The notes below the pieces were generated by a model that ran no database searches, was not told where the DNA came from, and saw only the letters and a program-made list of their open reading frames with translations. From Bacteroidaceae bacterium (lineage in GTDB: Bacteria; Bacteroidota; Bacteroidia; Bacteroidales; Bacteroidaceae), in contig CAAGHW010000100.1 of NCBI GenBank assembly GCA_900769765.1, forward strand, positions 1 to 12,247: DNA of 12,247 bases, in the 5' to 3' direction. Position numbers and translations under genes: made by a program. Below, in pieces: positions 1 to 6,453 of the stretch (the first letter of the stretch is position 1; each line of letters starts with the position of its first letter).

Positions 1-1
1 C

Positions 2-436
2 ATGCCCCTGTTTGAGAATGCGCTCGCTTTGGTCGTAAGCAAAGAGAACCATCTTGCCAAGCATAACAAGGTAAAACTTGAGGAACTTGAAGGGTTGCCG
101 ATGATTCTGCCTTCCAAAGGATTGCAGGCACGTATGATGCTTGACCGCCTTATCGAAGGACGTGATATAAAACTGACATCAAAACTTGAGCTCAACGAAA
201 CGAATATCCTGTTGCAGATGGTTGCTACAGGAAACTATGCTACAATATTATCGACATCGGCACTCTTTGGCAAGACACGCTTCAAGGCTATTCCGCTCGA
301 TGAGCCGGGCAATACTATGGAAGCCTCGTTGCTGAGCCTCAAAGGTGCATATCAGAAAGCCTCTGCAAAAGAATTCATCAAGATACTGCTCAACACCGAA
401 GCCGTCAAACGCAGGCTAATGGATATGTTTGAATAA
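2..436 (+). CDS. LysR-type transcriptional regulator, C-terminal part (5' end outside the window)
   Basis: The 144 visible residues match the effector-binding (substrate-binding) domain of LysR-type regulators. The helix-turn-helix domain, which in this family forms roughly the first 60 residues of a protein of about 300, would lie upstream of the window. The pattern seen is a Leu-rich strand, 'KEELEGLPMILPS'-like text with residues KLEELEGLPMILPSKG, a following Arg-containing helix, then ETNILLQMVATGNYATILS, which corresponds to the second Rossmann-like lobe. The ATG at 2 is an internal Met of a longer frame, not the real start. Such proteins bind DNA as tetramers and respond to a small metabolite; nothing visible identifies the ligand or the target gene. 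A subgroup resemblance to CynR/CysL-type members is only an impression. The gene ends 64 nt from a convergent gene, with a shared hairpin between them. Confidence 0.85.
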   Translation: MPLFENALALVVSKENHLAKHNKVKLEELEGLPMILPSKGLQARMMLDRLIEGRDIKLTSKLELNETNILLQMVATGNYATILSTSALFGKTRFKAIPLDEPGNTMEASLLSLKGAYQKASAKEFIKILLNTEAVKRRLMDMFE

Positions 437-438
437 TA

Positions 439-476
439 AATAAATGGTGCCGAAAATTCTTTCGGCACCATTTATT
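439..476. terminator. Bidirectional hairpin terminator between convergent genes
   Basis: A perfect 17-bp stem (439-455 pairs with 460-476) has a 4-nt loop ATTC. The core is GGTGCCGAAA/TTTCGGCACC, and the A/T-rich foot supplies U-rich 3' ends on both strands. It sits just after the LysR stop (436) and 24 nt from the stop of the convergent DUF1573 gene (500), so it probably ends transcription from both sides. The downstream U tract is imperfect on each strand (TTTATTATTA and TATTATTC). Confidence 0.7.
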
Positions 477-499
477 ATTATGGATGTCTGAACAGAATG

Positions 500-925
500 T
501 TACTCTTCTATTGCTATAACCGGTGTCTCTTCTACCTTTGCCGGCAGCAATTCTCCCTTGATATAAACCTTTGTCATCTCTGTTATGGCGTTGCTGTGTA
601 TTGTTATGCTCGACCTGAATTTACGCGGTGACTTGCCCTCGCCGTTGTATGTAACGAATATAGTGTCACTTGCGCCCGGTACAATGGCATGGGTCGGATA
701 TTTTGGGCTTGTACATGAGCAGGTCGGGATTATCTGGTGTATGTACAGGTTGGCATCACCGGTGTTTTTGAAAATGAATTGGCAATGGCGAACTGCGTTT
801 TCCTGACCGAACTTACCCAGGTCGATGGTGGTTTTTTCAAACTCTATTTTAGCTTTCTTCGCTTCCTGTGCGTTTGCGACTGTTGCCACAAACAATGCAC
901 ATAGTATAAATAATGTCTTTTTCAT
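500..925 (-). CDS. Exported DUF1573 family protein
   Basis: This 141-residue protein begins with a clear Sec signal peptide: MKKT, a hydrophobic core, then ANA before Gln20, so cleavage is expected after Ala19. The rest fits a single DUF1573 domain (about residues 27-128). This is an immunoglobulin-like (ASH/MSP-type) beta sandwich common in Bacteroidota, with the family's PTCSCT motif (Cys69, Cys71) and the following PG....IFVTYN strand. The mature protein should be periplasmic; the molecular role of the family is not established. The start at 925 is supported by the signal peptide. It lies 62 nt downstream of the RelA/SpoT homologue on the same strand with no terminator between, so the two may be co-transcribed. 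A TATATTTA sequence in the gap (minus strand) resembles a -7 box but lacks a clear -33 partner. The leader carries short AAAAC repeats. Confidence 0.9.
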   Translation of the reverse strand: MKKTLFILCALFVATVANAQEAKKAKIEFEKTTIDLGKFGQENAVRHCQFIFKNTGDANLYIHQIIPTCSCTSPKYPTHAIVPGASDTIFVTYNGEGKSPRKFRSSITIHSNAITEMTKVYIKGELLPAKVEETPVIAIEE

Positions 926-928
926 ATA

Positions 929-951
929 TTTGTTTTGTTTTGTTTTGTTTT
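929..951 (-). repeat. Short TTTTG pentanucleotide repeat in the DUF1573 leader
   Basis: Read on the plus strand, this is TTTG followed by three TTTTG units and TTTT, ending 3 nt before the start codon of the DUF1573 gene (ATG at 925-923 on the minus strand). In the mRNA it reads as CAAAA repeats, an A-rich unstructured leader of the kind that favours translation initiation in Bacteroidota. It is also a short tandem repeat that could vary in copy number. Confidence 0.5.
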
Positions 952-987
952 ATTGTACTCTTTTAAATATAGGATTCTGTTGTCGCA

Positions 988-3192
988 TTATCCTCTTCTC
1001 ACCTGTTTTACTCCTTTTATACCCTCAATCTTTGTAATCAGCTTGTTGAGTTTTATCTTGTCGTTTATCATCAGCGACAGGGTTCCCGAGAACAAAGTGT
1101 CGTGCGACTCTATGTTTATTCCTCGCATGGTGACGCCGTTCTCTTGCGAGATTATTGATGTTATGTTGTTCACGATACCAATGTCGTCGTGTCCTACAAT
1201 GCGCAGTGTTACGGGGAACAGGTTGCTCTTGTTGTCCATGTCGCTCCAACGTGCTTCTATGACACGATAGGGGTAACGCTCCTGTAGCTGCTTGGCATTT
1301 GTACAGTCCTTGCGGTGTATTGAGATGCCGCCCGAAATTGTCACGAAGCCGAAAACTTCATCACCGAATATGGGGTTACAGCATTTTGACAATTTATAAT
1401 CGACACCTTTGAGATTGCGTTCAATGACAAGGACATCGGACGGGCCTTTTGTCTCCTTGTCGGCTGTGAATACAAAGCCTTCGGCACTCTGTGTCTGTTC
1501 TTCGTTGTCGGGGTTGCTGAGAGCCTGGTATCTCTTCAGGATGTCGGCCATGTCTATAGAGCCCTCGGCGACATTCTGATAAAAGTCGGAAAGCCGTTTG
1601 AAGCCCATCTTGCGGATAAGGTGGTCCATTATTGACTCCTCGAACTCTATCTTATGGTTCTTGAGCTTACGTACAACAGCTTCGCGTCCCAGGTCGGCCT
1701 GCTTGGCACTGATTTCCTTGAGTGCCTGACGTATCTTGGCACGTGTACGGCTCGACTGTGCAATGTTGAGCCATGCCTGCTTGGGGGTCTGGCTGTTCGA
1801 ACTGAGAATCTCCACCTGGTCACCGTTTTTCAGCGCGTGGCGTATAGGTACGTTGCGTCCGTTTACCAAACCGCCGGTGCATCGGCATCCCAGCCCTGTG
1901 TGTATGAGGAATGCAAAGTCAAGGACTGTTGCGCCCTTTGACAGACGGTGAAGGTCGCCTTTGGGAGTAAAGATGAATATCTCATCCTTGTACAGTTCCA
2001 TCTTGAACTTGTTCTCTGTCGCATTCTCCTCGCTCATGTTCTCAAGAGTGTCGCGTATGGATGCAAGCAGGTTGTCAAGTCCCTTCTCGCTCTGTACTCC
2101 CTTGTAACGCCAGTGTGCCGCAAGACCGTGCTCGGCAACCTCGTCCATACGCTCGGTACGTATCTGCACCTCAACCCAACGTCCTTCGGGGCCCATAACG
2201 GTGGTGTGGAGCGACTCGTATCCGTTGCTCTTTGGCACCGACAGCCAGTCGCGCAAGCGGTGTGGGTTAGGGGTGTACATGTCGGCTACAATGGAATACA
2301 CCTGCCAACATTCGCTCTTTTCGTTCTGCGGTTCGCTGTCAATGATTATTCTTATGGCAAAGAGGTCGTAAATCTGCTCAAAAGAGCATTGTTGCTTCTT
2401 CATCTTCTGCCATATAGAATTGATTGATTTCGTACGTCCTTTGATGCGGAACTTTATGTGTGGCTGCATCTTGAGCTGTCGCTCTATAGGCTTGATGAAC
2501 GATGCTATATAGTCTTCGCGTGATGCCGCTGTCTCTTCGAGCTTACGGCTCAGCTCGGCATATATCTCGGTTTCGGTATAGCGCAGGGATAGGTCTTCCA
2601 TCTCCGATTTCAGCTTGTAGAAACCGAGTTTGTGGGCAAGTGGTATGTATAGTTTCGACGCTTCGTTCGCTACAAGCCTGCGTGCCTCGTCGTTGTCGGA
2701 ATCAAAGAGTCCGCGTAGCATCACAAGACGGCTTGCTATCATTATGAGGATAACACGCATGTCGTTTGTGAACGAGAGCAACAGGTTTCTAAAATTCTCC
2801 GACTCGATAGTGGGGCTTTTGGCATACAGCGAGTTTATCTGCATTAGGTTTGTGAGAATCTTTGCTACATTCTCGCCAAAAATATCCCTTATCTCGTCGA
2901 CAGTTGATGTACCGGCATTGACACAACGGTTCAGCAGTATGCTTGTTATTATTTCGTTCTGGAATCCAATCTCATTACCGACAAGCACTGCTGTCTGCAT
3001 ATCGACAATAACAGGGCTGAATCCAAGAGAATCCCTTGTAATCTTTCCCTCTGCAATGGCATTCAATATCCTCTCGTTGATGTATCTGTATGCATCAGAG
3101 AGAACTCCGCCTTCGATATCCTTTACAAGAACTTCGGTCAGTTCCTGTATCTCTCTTTTCTCATCATCGGTATGTATCAAAAGCTCGCTCAT
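988..3192 (-). CDS. relA: RelA/SpoT homologue: (p)ppGpp synthetase with degenerate hydrolase domain
   Basis: This full-length long RSH protein has 734 residues. It makes the stringent-response alarmone (p)ppGpp from ATP and GDP/GTP. Domains in order: a hydrolase-like HD region (about 30-175), synthetase (about 245-365, with RIKGRTKSINSI, the NGYESLHT motif at 323-330, EVQIRT at 341-346 and AAHWRYKG), TGS (about 402-465, FTPKGDLHRL), a conserved Cys/His region (Cys604-Cys605, His626, Cys630) and a C-terminal ACT domain (660-731). The hydrolase half is broken as an enzyme. The usual His-Asp pair is Asn88-Arg89 in LLNRCV, the LADRLHN-type motif is IASRLVM (Asp replaced by Ser154), and the first His is absent. 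It should therefore act as a RelA-type synthetase, with hydrolysis left to a second RSH elsewhere, as is usual in Bacteroidota. A weak -7-like TAAATTCG lies on the minus strand at 3226-3219. It diverges from the DUF4301 gene. Confidence 0.95.
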   Translation of the reverse strand: MSELLIHTDDEKREIQELTEVLVKDIEGGVLSDAYRYINERILNAIAEGKITRDSLGFSPVIVDMQTAVLVGNEIGFQNEIITSILLNRCVNAGTSTVDEIRDIFGENVAKILTNLMQINSLYAKSPTIESENFRNLLLSFTNDMRVILIMIASRLVMLRGLFDSDNDEARRLVANEASKLYIPLAHKLGFYKLKSEMEDLSLRYTETEIYAELSRKLEETAASREDYIASFIKPIERQLKMQPHIKFRIKGRTKSINSIWQKMKKQQCSFEQIYDLFAIRIIIDSEPQNEKSECWQVYSIVADMYTPNPHRLRDWLSVPKSNGYESLHTTVMGPEGRWVEVQIRTERMDEVAEHGLAAHWRYKGVQSEKGLDNLLASIRDTLENMSEENATENKFKMELYKDEIFIFTPKGDLHRLSKGATVLDFAFLIHTGLGCRCTGGLVNGRNVPIRHALKNGDQVEILSSNSQTPKQAWLNIAQSSRTRAKIRQALKEISAKQADLGREAVVRKLKNHKIEFEESIMDHLIRKMGFKRLSDFYQNVAEGSIDMADILKRYQALSNPDNEEQTQSAEGFVFTADKETKGPSDVLVIERNLKGVDYKLSKCCNPIFGDEVFGFVTISGGISIHRKDCTNAKQLQERYPYRVIEARWSDMDNKSNLFPVTLRIVGHDDIGIVNNITSIISQENGVTMRGINIESHDTLFSGTLSLMINDKIKLNKLITKIEGIKGVKQVRRG

Positions 3193-3255
3193 AGTTGTTT
3201 TACTTTTGTTTTATGTCGCGAATTTAGTTTTTCTATTTTAATTATCAGCATTTAT

Positions 3256-3287
3256 TTTGCCATTTATATAATTTTAATGTATTTTCG
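3256..3287 (+). promoter_or_regulatory. Predicted Bacteroidota-type promoter for the DUF4301 gene
   Basis: A TTTG at 3256-3259 is followed after 20 nt by TATTTTCG at 3280-3287. This matches the Bacteroidota housekeeping consensus TTTG-N(19-21)-TAnnTTTG with one mismatch in the -7 box. Transcription would begin near 3294, leaving a leader of about 30 nt, A-rich and without a Shine-Dalgarno site, before the ATG at 3325. Confidence 0.45.
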
Positions 3288-3324
3288 CCATTAAGAAAAG
3301 ACAAAACTTTAAACTTCTATAATT

Positions 3325-4839
3325 ATGATTAGCAAGGCTGACCAATTGCTTTTGAGCAAGAAAGGTATTTCGGCAGAACAGGTTGCCGAACAGTTGAAAA
3401 CATTCAAGACAGGTTTCCCTTTCCTGAAAATCAAGGATGCCGCTACCATCGGCAACGGAGTGTTGAATCCTTCGGACAACGAAATCGATGGCTATCTGAA
3501 TGTCTGGGACAATTATTGCGCGGCAGGTAATGCCATCCTGAAATTTGTTCCTGCTTCGGGTGCTGCAAGCCGTATGTTCAAGGACCTGTTCTCATTTTTG
3601 AGTGCAGAATATGACGTGCCTACAACCGATTTCGAGAAGAACTTCTTTGCCAACATCGCGAAATTCGCTTTCTATGGCGACCTTGACGCTGCTTGTGTAA
3701 AGAACAACTCTCAAAGCATTAATGAACTTATCGCCAACGGCAATTACAAGGCTGTGGTTTTCAATCTTCTCGATTTTACAGGCATGAACTACGGCTCGTT
3801 GCCAAAGGGCTTGTTGAAATTCCACTCATACGATGCTGATGCACGCACCTCGGCCGAGGAGCATTTTGTTGAAGGTGCTCTTTATGCGGCTACCGATGGA
3901 GTGGTGAAACTGCATTTTACAGTGTCGCCCAACCATAAGGCTCTTTTCGAGGAGCTTGTTGCAGAACGCAAGGCATATTACGAGCAGCTGTTCAATGTCA
4001 AGTACGATATCACATTCTCTGAACAGAAACAGAGTACCGATACTATTGCCGTTGATGCCGACAACGCTCCGTTCCGCGAGAACGGCTCGCTTGTGTTCCG
4101 CCCCGGCGGCCATGGCGCACTCATTGAAAACCTCAACGACATTGATGCCGATGTTATTTTCATCAAGAATATCGACAATGTTGTCCCTGACCGCTTGAAG
4201 CCCGACACCGTTAAATACAAGAAACTGCTTGCAGGTATATTGGTTGACAAACAGAAGAGAGCATACGAGTATCTCGCAATGCTCGATGCAGGTAACTGTA
4301 CTGCCGAACAGCTCGAAGAGATGAAATCGTTCCTGCAGAACGACTTGCAGTGCCAGAATGCTCCTTTCGATTCAATGGACAACGAAGCCCTTGCTGCATA
4401 CCTGCATAAGAAGCTGAACCGCCCGATGCGTGTCTGCGGTATGGTAAAGAATGTGGGTGAGCCGGGTGGTGGTCCATTCCTTGCATACAACCAGGACGGA
4501 ACAGTGTCGTTGCAGATTCTTGAAAGCTCGCAGATTGACATGAACAATGCCGCTGCAAAATCAATGTTCGAGAACGGAACACACTTCAACCCTGTTGACC
4601 TTGTGTGTGCAGTAAAGAACTATAAGGGTGAGAAATTCAACCTTCCCGAGTTTGTGGACAAGAACACCGGTTTCATATCGTACAAGTCAAAGAACGGTCG
4701 CGACCTCAAGGCTATGGAGCTGCCCGGTCTTTGGAACGGTGCAATGAGCGACTGGAACACAATATTCGTTGAAGTACCGCTCATCACCTTTAACCCGGTA
4801 AAGACCGTGAACGACCTGTTACGCGAGGTACATCAATGA
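3325..4839 (+). CDS. DUF4301 family protein, UDP-sugar pyrophosphorylase-like motifs
   Basis: This 504-residue cytoplasmic protein belongs by overall sequence to the Bacteroidota DUF4301 family, whose function is not established. No signal peptide or membrane segment is visible. Three glycine-rich blocks look like those of the UDPGP nucleotidyltransferases (GT-A-like fold). FVPASGAASRMFKDL (74-88) resembles the N-terminal nucleotide-binding loop with its Gly, Arg and Lys. FRPGGHGALI (258-267) followed by IKNIDN (280-285) resembles the PGGHGD and SNIDN motifs that bind base, sugar and metal. GEPGGGPF (378-385) followed by SLQILESSQID is a third block. Membership of DUF4301 is a confident reading; activity as a sugar-1-phosphate nucleotidyltransferase is inference, and the sugar is unknown. 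It has its own promoter and a strong terminator, so it is probably monocistronic. It diverges from the RelA homologue. Confidence 0.88.
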   Translation: MISKADQLLLSKKGISAEQVAEQLKTFKTGFPFLKIKDAATIGNGVLNPSDNEIDGYLNVWDNYCAAGNAILKFVPASGAASRMFKDLFSFLSAEYDVPTTDFEKNFFANIAKFAFYGDLDAACVKNNSQSINELIANGNYKAVVFNLLDFTGMNYGSLPKGLLKFHSYDADARTSAEEHFVEGALYAATDGVVKLHFTVSPNHKALFEELVAERKAYYEQLFNVKYDITFSEQKQSTDTIAVDADNAPFRENGSLVFRPGGHGALIENLNDIDADVIFIKNIDNVVPDRLKPDTVKYKKLLAGILVDKQKRAYEYLAMLDAGNCTAEQLEEMKSFLQNDLQCQNAPFDSMDNEALAAYLHKKLNRPMRVCGMVKNVGEPGGGPFLAYNQDGTVSLQILESSQIDMNNAAAKSMFENGTHFNPVDLVCAVKNYKGEKFNLPEFVDKNTGFISYKSKNGRDLKAMELPGLWNGAMSDWNTIFVEVPLITFNPVKTVNDLLREVHQ

Positions 4840-4865
4840 TATTTTAGAACAATTATATAAGTATT

Positions 4866-4904
4866 AATCGACAATCCTCTCAATTTGAGAGGATTGTCGA
4901 TTTT
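4866..4904 (+). terminator. Rho-independent terminator after the DUF4301 gene
   Basis: An 18-bp perfect inverted repeat (4866-4883 with 4885-4902) contains the G/C-bearing core CGACAATCCTCTC and ends in TTTT. The central 3-5 nt would form the loop. It begins 27 nt after the DUF4301 stop codon and fits an intrinsic terminator. Confidence 0.75.
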
Positions 4905-4916
4905 GTATAATCTATC

Positions 4917-5019
4917 TGTTTAGCAAAATCGCGCATCTCTTGCGAAGAGATTTTTATAAATACATATCGTGTTGAGAATTAACGATATACATCTTTTGCA
5001 ATCTTGTTTTTGCTAAACA
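4917..5019. repeat. Nested inverted repeats forming a possible three-way junction
   Basis: An outer 12-bp perfect inverted repeat, TGTTTAGCAAAA (4917-4928) with TTTTGCTAAACA (5008-5019), encloses two smaller hairpins. One is ATCTCTT-GCG-AAGAGAT (4935-4951), followed by T5. The other is ATATCGT (4964-4970) pairing with ACGATAT (4982-4988). Folded as RNA or cruciform DNA this would give a closed stem with two arms. It lies in the 351-nt gene-free stretch 4840-5190 (after the DUF4301 gene and before the BspA-like gene), and its right arm falls inside the proposed promoter of the BspA-like gene. It could be an operator, a structured RNA or a small non-autonomous mobile element. No flanking target duplication is evident. 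Confidence 0.4.
4927..4955 (+). repeat. Hairpin element, first copy (AATCGCGCATCTCTT type)
   Basis: AATCGCGCATCTCTT runs into a 7-bp stem with loop GCG (4935-4951), followed by TTTTT. On its own it looks like a small second terminator behind 4866-4904. The first 15 nt recur with one change at 5113-5127 (AATCGCGTATCTCTT), which also continues into a hairpin, so the two are probably copies of one element that flank the intergenic stretch. A third partial match, CGCATCTCG, begins at 5076. Confidence 0.4.
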
Positions 5020-5032
5020 AATCATAAGTTTG
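5003..5032 (+). promoter_or_regulatory. Possible promoter for the BspA-like gene
   Basis: TAAGTTTG at 5025-5032 is an exact match to the Bacteroidota -7 consensus TAnnTTTG. The best -33 candidate is CTTG at 5003-5006, 18 nt upstream, which has one mismatch and is slightly close. If used, the transcript would start near 5039 and carry a leader of about 150 nt containing the hairpin at 5113-5137. The right arm of the 12-bp inverted repeat (5008-5019) lies between the two boxes. Confidence 0.35.
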
Positions 5033-5112
5033 TTCAATAAATATTTTACAAAACTACAACATTTATTAACAATTCCGCATCTCGTTTCGATATTTTATGT
5101 AATTTTACCACT

Positions 5113-5137
5113 AATCGCGTATCTCTTCGAGAGAGAT
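5113..5137 (+). repeat. Hairpin element, second copy, in the BspA-like leader
   Basis: AATCGCGTATCTCTT at 5113-5127 matches the first copy at 4927-4941 with one change. ATCTCT (5121-5126) pairs with AGAGAT (5132-5137) around TCGAG. The loop bases differ from the first copy while the stem sequence is kept, which is suggestive of conserved pairing. It lies 54 nt upstream of the chosen start codon at 5191. Confidence 0.35.
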
Positions 5138-5190
5138 TGGGAAAATGCAAAACAAAAATTGAATTATTTAATACAAAAATATCTTTTATT

Positions 5191-6225
5191 ATGAGAAAAA
5201 TCTTAGCTCTTTTTGTTTCGATGCTTGTTATTGCAGCGTGTACGCCACCGGATTTTGATGACGGTTTGAATAATGATTCAGAAGAGAATGTAAATGGTAC
5301 AGAAGGAACAGAAAGTTCCGATGATACTAATGTGCCAAAAAATATGATATATTATACCACTGCTAATGGTGAAATATTGACACCCAACGAGGTGGATTCT
5401 TATACATTTGGTGCAACACTAATTTCCAACACATACGAAGATGGCAAAGGAATTCTTACTTTTGACAATGATGTTACAAGCATTGGAAATTCAGCGTTCT
5501 ATGGTTGCTCCGGCCTTACAAGCATAACAATACCCAATAGCGTTACAAGCATTGGAGCGAAAGCGTTCTCTAGTTGCTCCGGCCTTACAAGCATAACAAT
5601 CCCTAACAGCGTTACAAGCATTGGAAGCAGTGCGTTCTATGGTTGCAGGGGCCTTACAAGCATAACAATCCCTAACAGCGTTACAAGCATTGGAGAGGAA
5701 GCGTTCTCTTATTGCTCCGGCCTTACAAGCATAACTGTTACAGATGGTAATACTGTTTATGATAGCAGAGATAATTGCAATGCTATTATAGAAACAGCAA
5801 CAAACACTCTTATTGCTGGTTGTAAAAACACAATTATCCCTAACAGCGTTACAAGCATTGGAGATTATGCGTTCTGGTTTTGCTCCGGCCTTACAAGCGT
5901 GACAATTGGAAACAGCGTTACAAACATTGGAAAAGAGGCGTTCGCTTATTGCTCCGGCCTTACATGCATAACAATCCCTAACAGCGTTACAAGCATTGGA
6001 GAGTGGGTGTTCTATGGTTGCTCCGGCCTTACAAGCATAACAATCCCTAATAGCGTTACAAGCATTGGATATAGTGCGTTCTATTATTGCATCGGCCTTG
6101 AAGAGGTGCATATAACAGACCTTGATGCTTGGAAGAATATCAGTTTTGGTGATTATGATGCAAATCCGCTTAATAATAGCAATGCCAAACTCTATTTGAA
6201 TGGAGTAGAGGTAACGGATTATTAA
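5191..6225 (+). CDS. BspA-like leucine-rich-repeat surface lipoprotein
   Basis: The 344-residue reading starts at ATG 5191. This gives MRKIL, a hydrophobic core and a lipobox ending VIAAC, with Cys17 as the lipid-bearing residue. An upstream TTG at 5137 would bury this signal and is rejected. The residues after Cys17 (TPPDFDDG) are acidic, as in Bacteroidota lipoproteins exported to the cell surface. After an Asp/Glu/Asn/Ser-rich linker (about 24-50) come eight LRR_5 (BspA/TpLRR) repeats of 23 residues, consensus SGLTSITIPNSVTSIG then AFYGC. They are split four plus four by an island (about residues 183-218) containing NTVYDSRDNCNAI. The last repeat is followed by a short non-repeat C-terminus ending NGVEVTDY. 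Family members bind host proteins or other bacteria; the partner here is unknown. Inverted repeats lie on both sides of the gene. Confidence 0.9.
   Translation: MRKILALFVSMLVIAACTPPDFDDGLNNDSEENVNGTEGTESSDDTNVPKNMIYYTTANGEILTPNEVDSYTFGATLISNTYEDGKGILTFDNDVTSIGNSAFYGCSGLTSITIPNSVTSIGAKAFSSCSGLTSITIPNSVTSIGSSAFYGCRGLTSITIPNSVTSIGEEAFSYCSGLTSITVTDGNTVYDSRDNCNAIIETATNTLIAGCKNTIIPNSVTSIGDYAFWFCSGLTSVTIGNSVTNIGKEAFAYCSGLTCITIPNSVTSIGEWVFYGCSGLTSITIPNSVTSIGYSAFYYCIGLEEVHITDLDAWKNISFGDYDANPLNNSNAKLYLNGVEVTDY
5473..6100 (+). repeat. Near-identical 69-bp tandem repeats inside the BspA-like gene
   Basis: The marker GTTACAAGCATTGGA begins at 5473, 5542, 5611 and 5680. After the island it begins at 5848, 5917 (one change), 5986 and 6055. 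Spacing is exactly 69 bp within each block and 168 bp across the island. Identity extends through most of each unit at the DNA level, including third codon positions, so the copies look recently duplicated or homogenised rather than only constrained as protein. Confidence 0.9.
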
Positions 6226-6232
6226 TAATGAC

Positions 6233-6277
6233 TTCTACAAAATTAGCCACGCAATTTGCGTGGCTAATTTTGTAGAA
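6233..6277. terminator. 22-bp perfect palindrome after the BspA-like gene, probable terminator
   Basis: A perfect 22-bp inverted repeat (6233-6254 with 6256-6277) has the core TTAGCCACGC/GCGTGGCTAA. It starts 7 nt after the BspA-like stop codon. The AAAATT/AATTTT part of the stem supplies U-rich 3' ends, so it can work as an intrinsic terminator in either direction. No long T run follows outside the stem. Confidence 0.7.
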
Positions 6278-6383
6278 TTGTGTTTTCGGGCAAGCAGACC
6301 TCGCAACTACATTGTACGTGTTAGAAAGACTTGAAGCGGAATATAAATCCAAAGCGTTAAGGGTAAAAACTGCGATTAAATAA
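6276..6383 (+). other. Gap before the phage module; short open frame, possible gene remnant
   Basis: Between the palindrome and the stop of the leftward 79-residue gene (6278-6453) I see no full gene. One frame is open from just after a TAG at 6273 to TAA at 6381-6383. It has no ATG; TTG (6312) and GTG (6318) are possible starts. Its translation ends in an amphipathic, Lys/Arg/Glu-rich helix (YVLERLEAEYKSKALRVKTA). It could be the 3' end of a deleted gene or chance. The remaining bases 6384-6453 hold nothing I recognise. Confidence 0.15.
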
Positions 6384-6453
6384 AAACAACAGTCCCTTGA
6401 AGGACGAGCTACGAAATTGCGGAGGAAGATTCAACGAAGTTAAACTCAAAACT

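Noticed and set aside
5137..5190. TTG at 5137 as start of the BspA-like protein, adding 18 residues
   Set aside because: The ATG at 5191 places a standard lipoprotein signal at the N-terminus; the longer form would bury it, and it begins at the edge of a hairpin.
5473..6100. Regular repeats resembling an array such as CRISPR
   Set aside because: The repeats are coding, in frame, 69 bp with no unique spacers, and encode LRR_5 units.
5491..6111. A 206-codon open frame on the minus strand across the BspA-like repeats, rich in repeated Cys/Asn/Ala text
   Set aside because: It is the antisense image of the 69-bp repeats: one stop-free unit makes all units stop-free. The plus-strand frame has a lipoprotein signal and a known fold.
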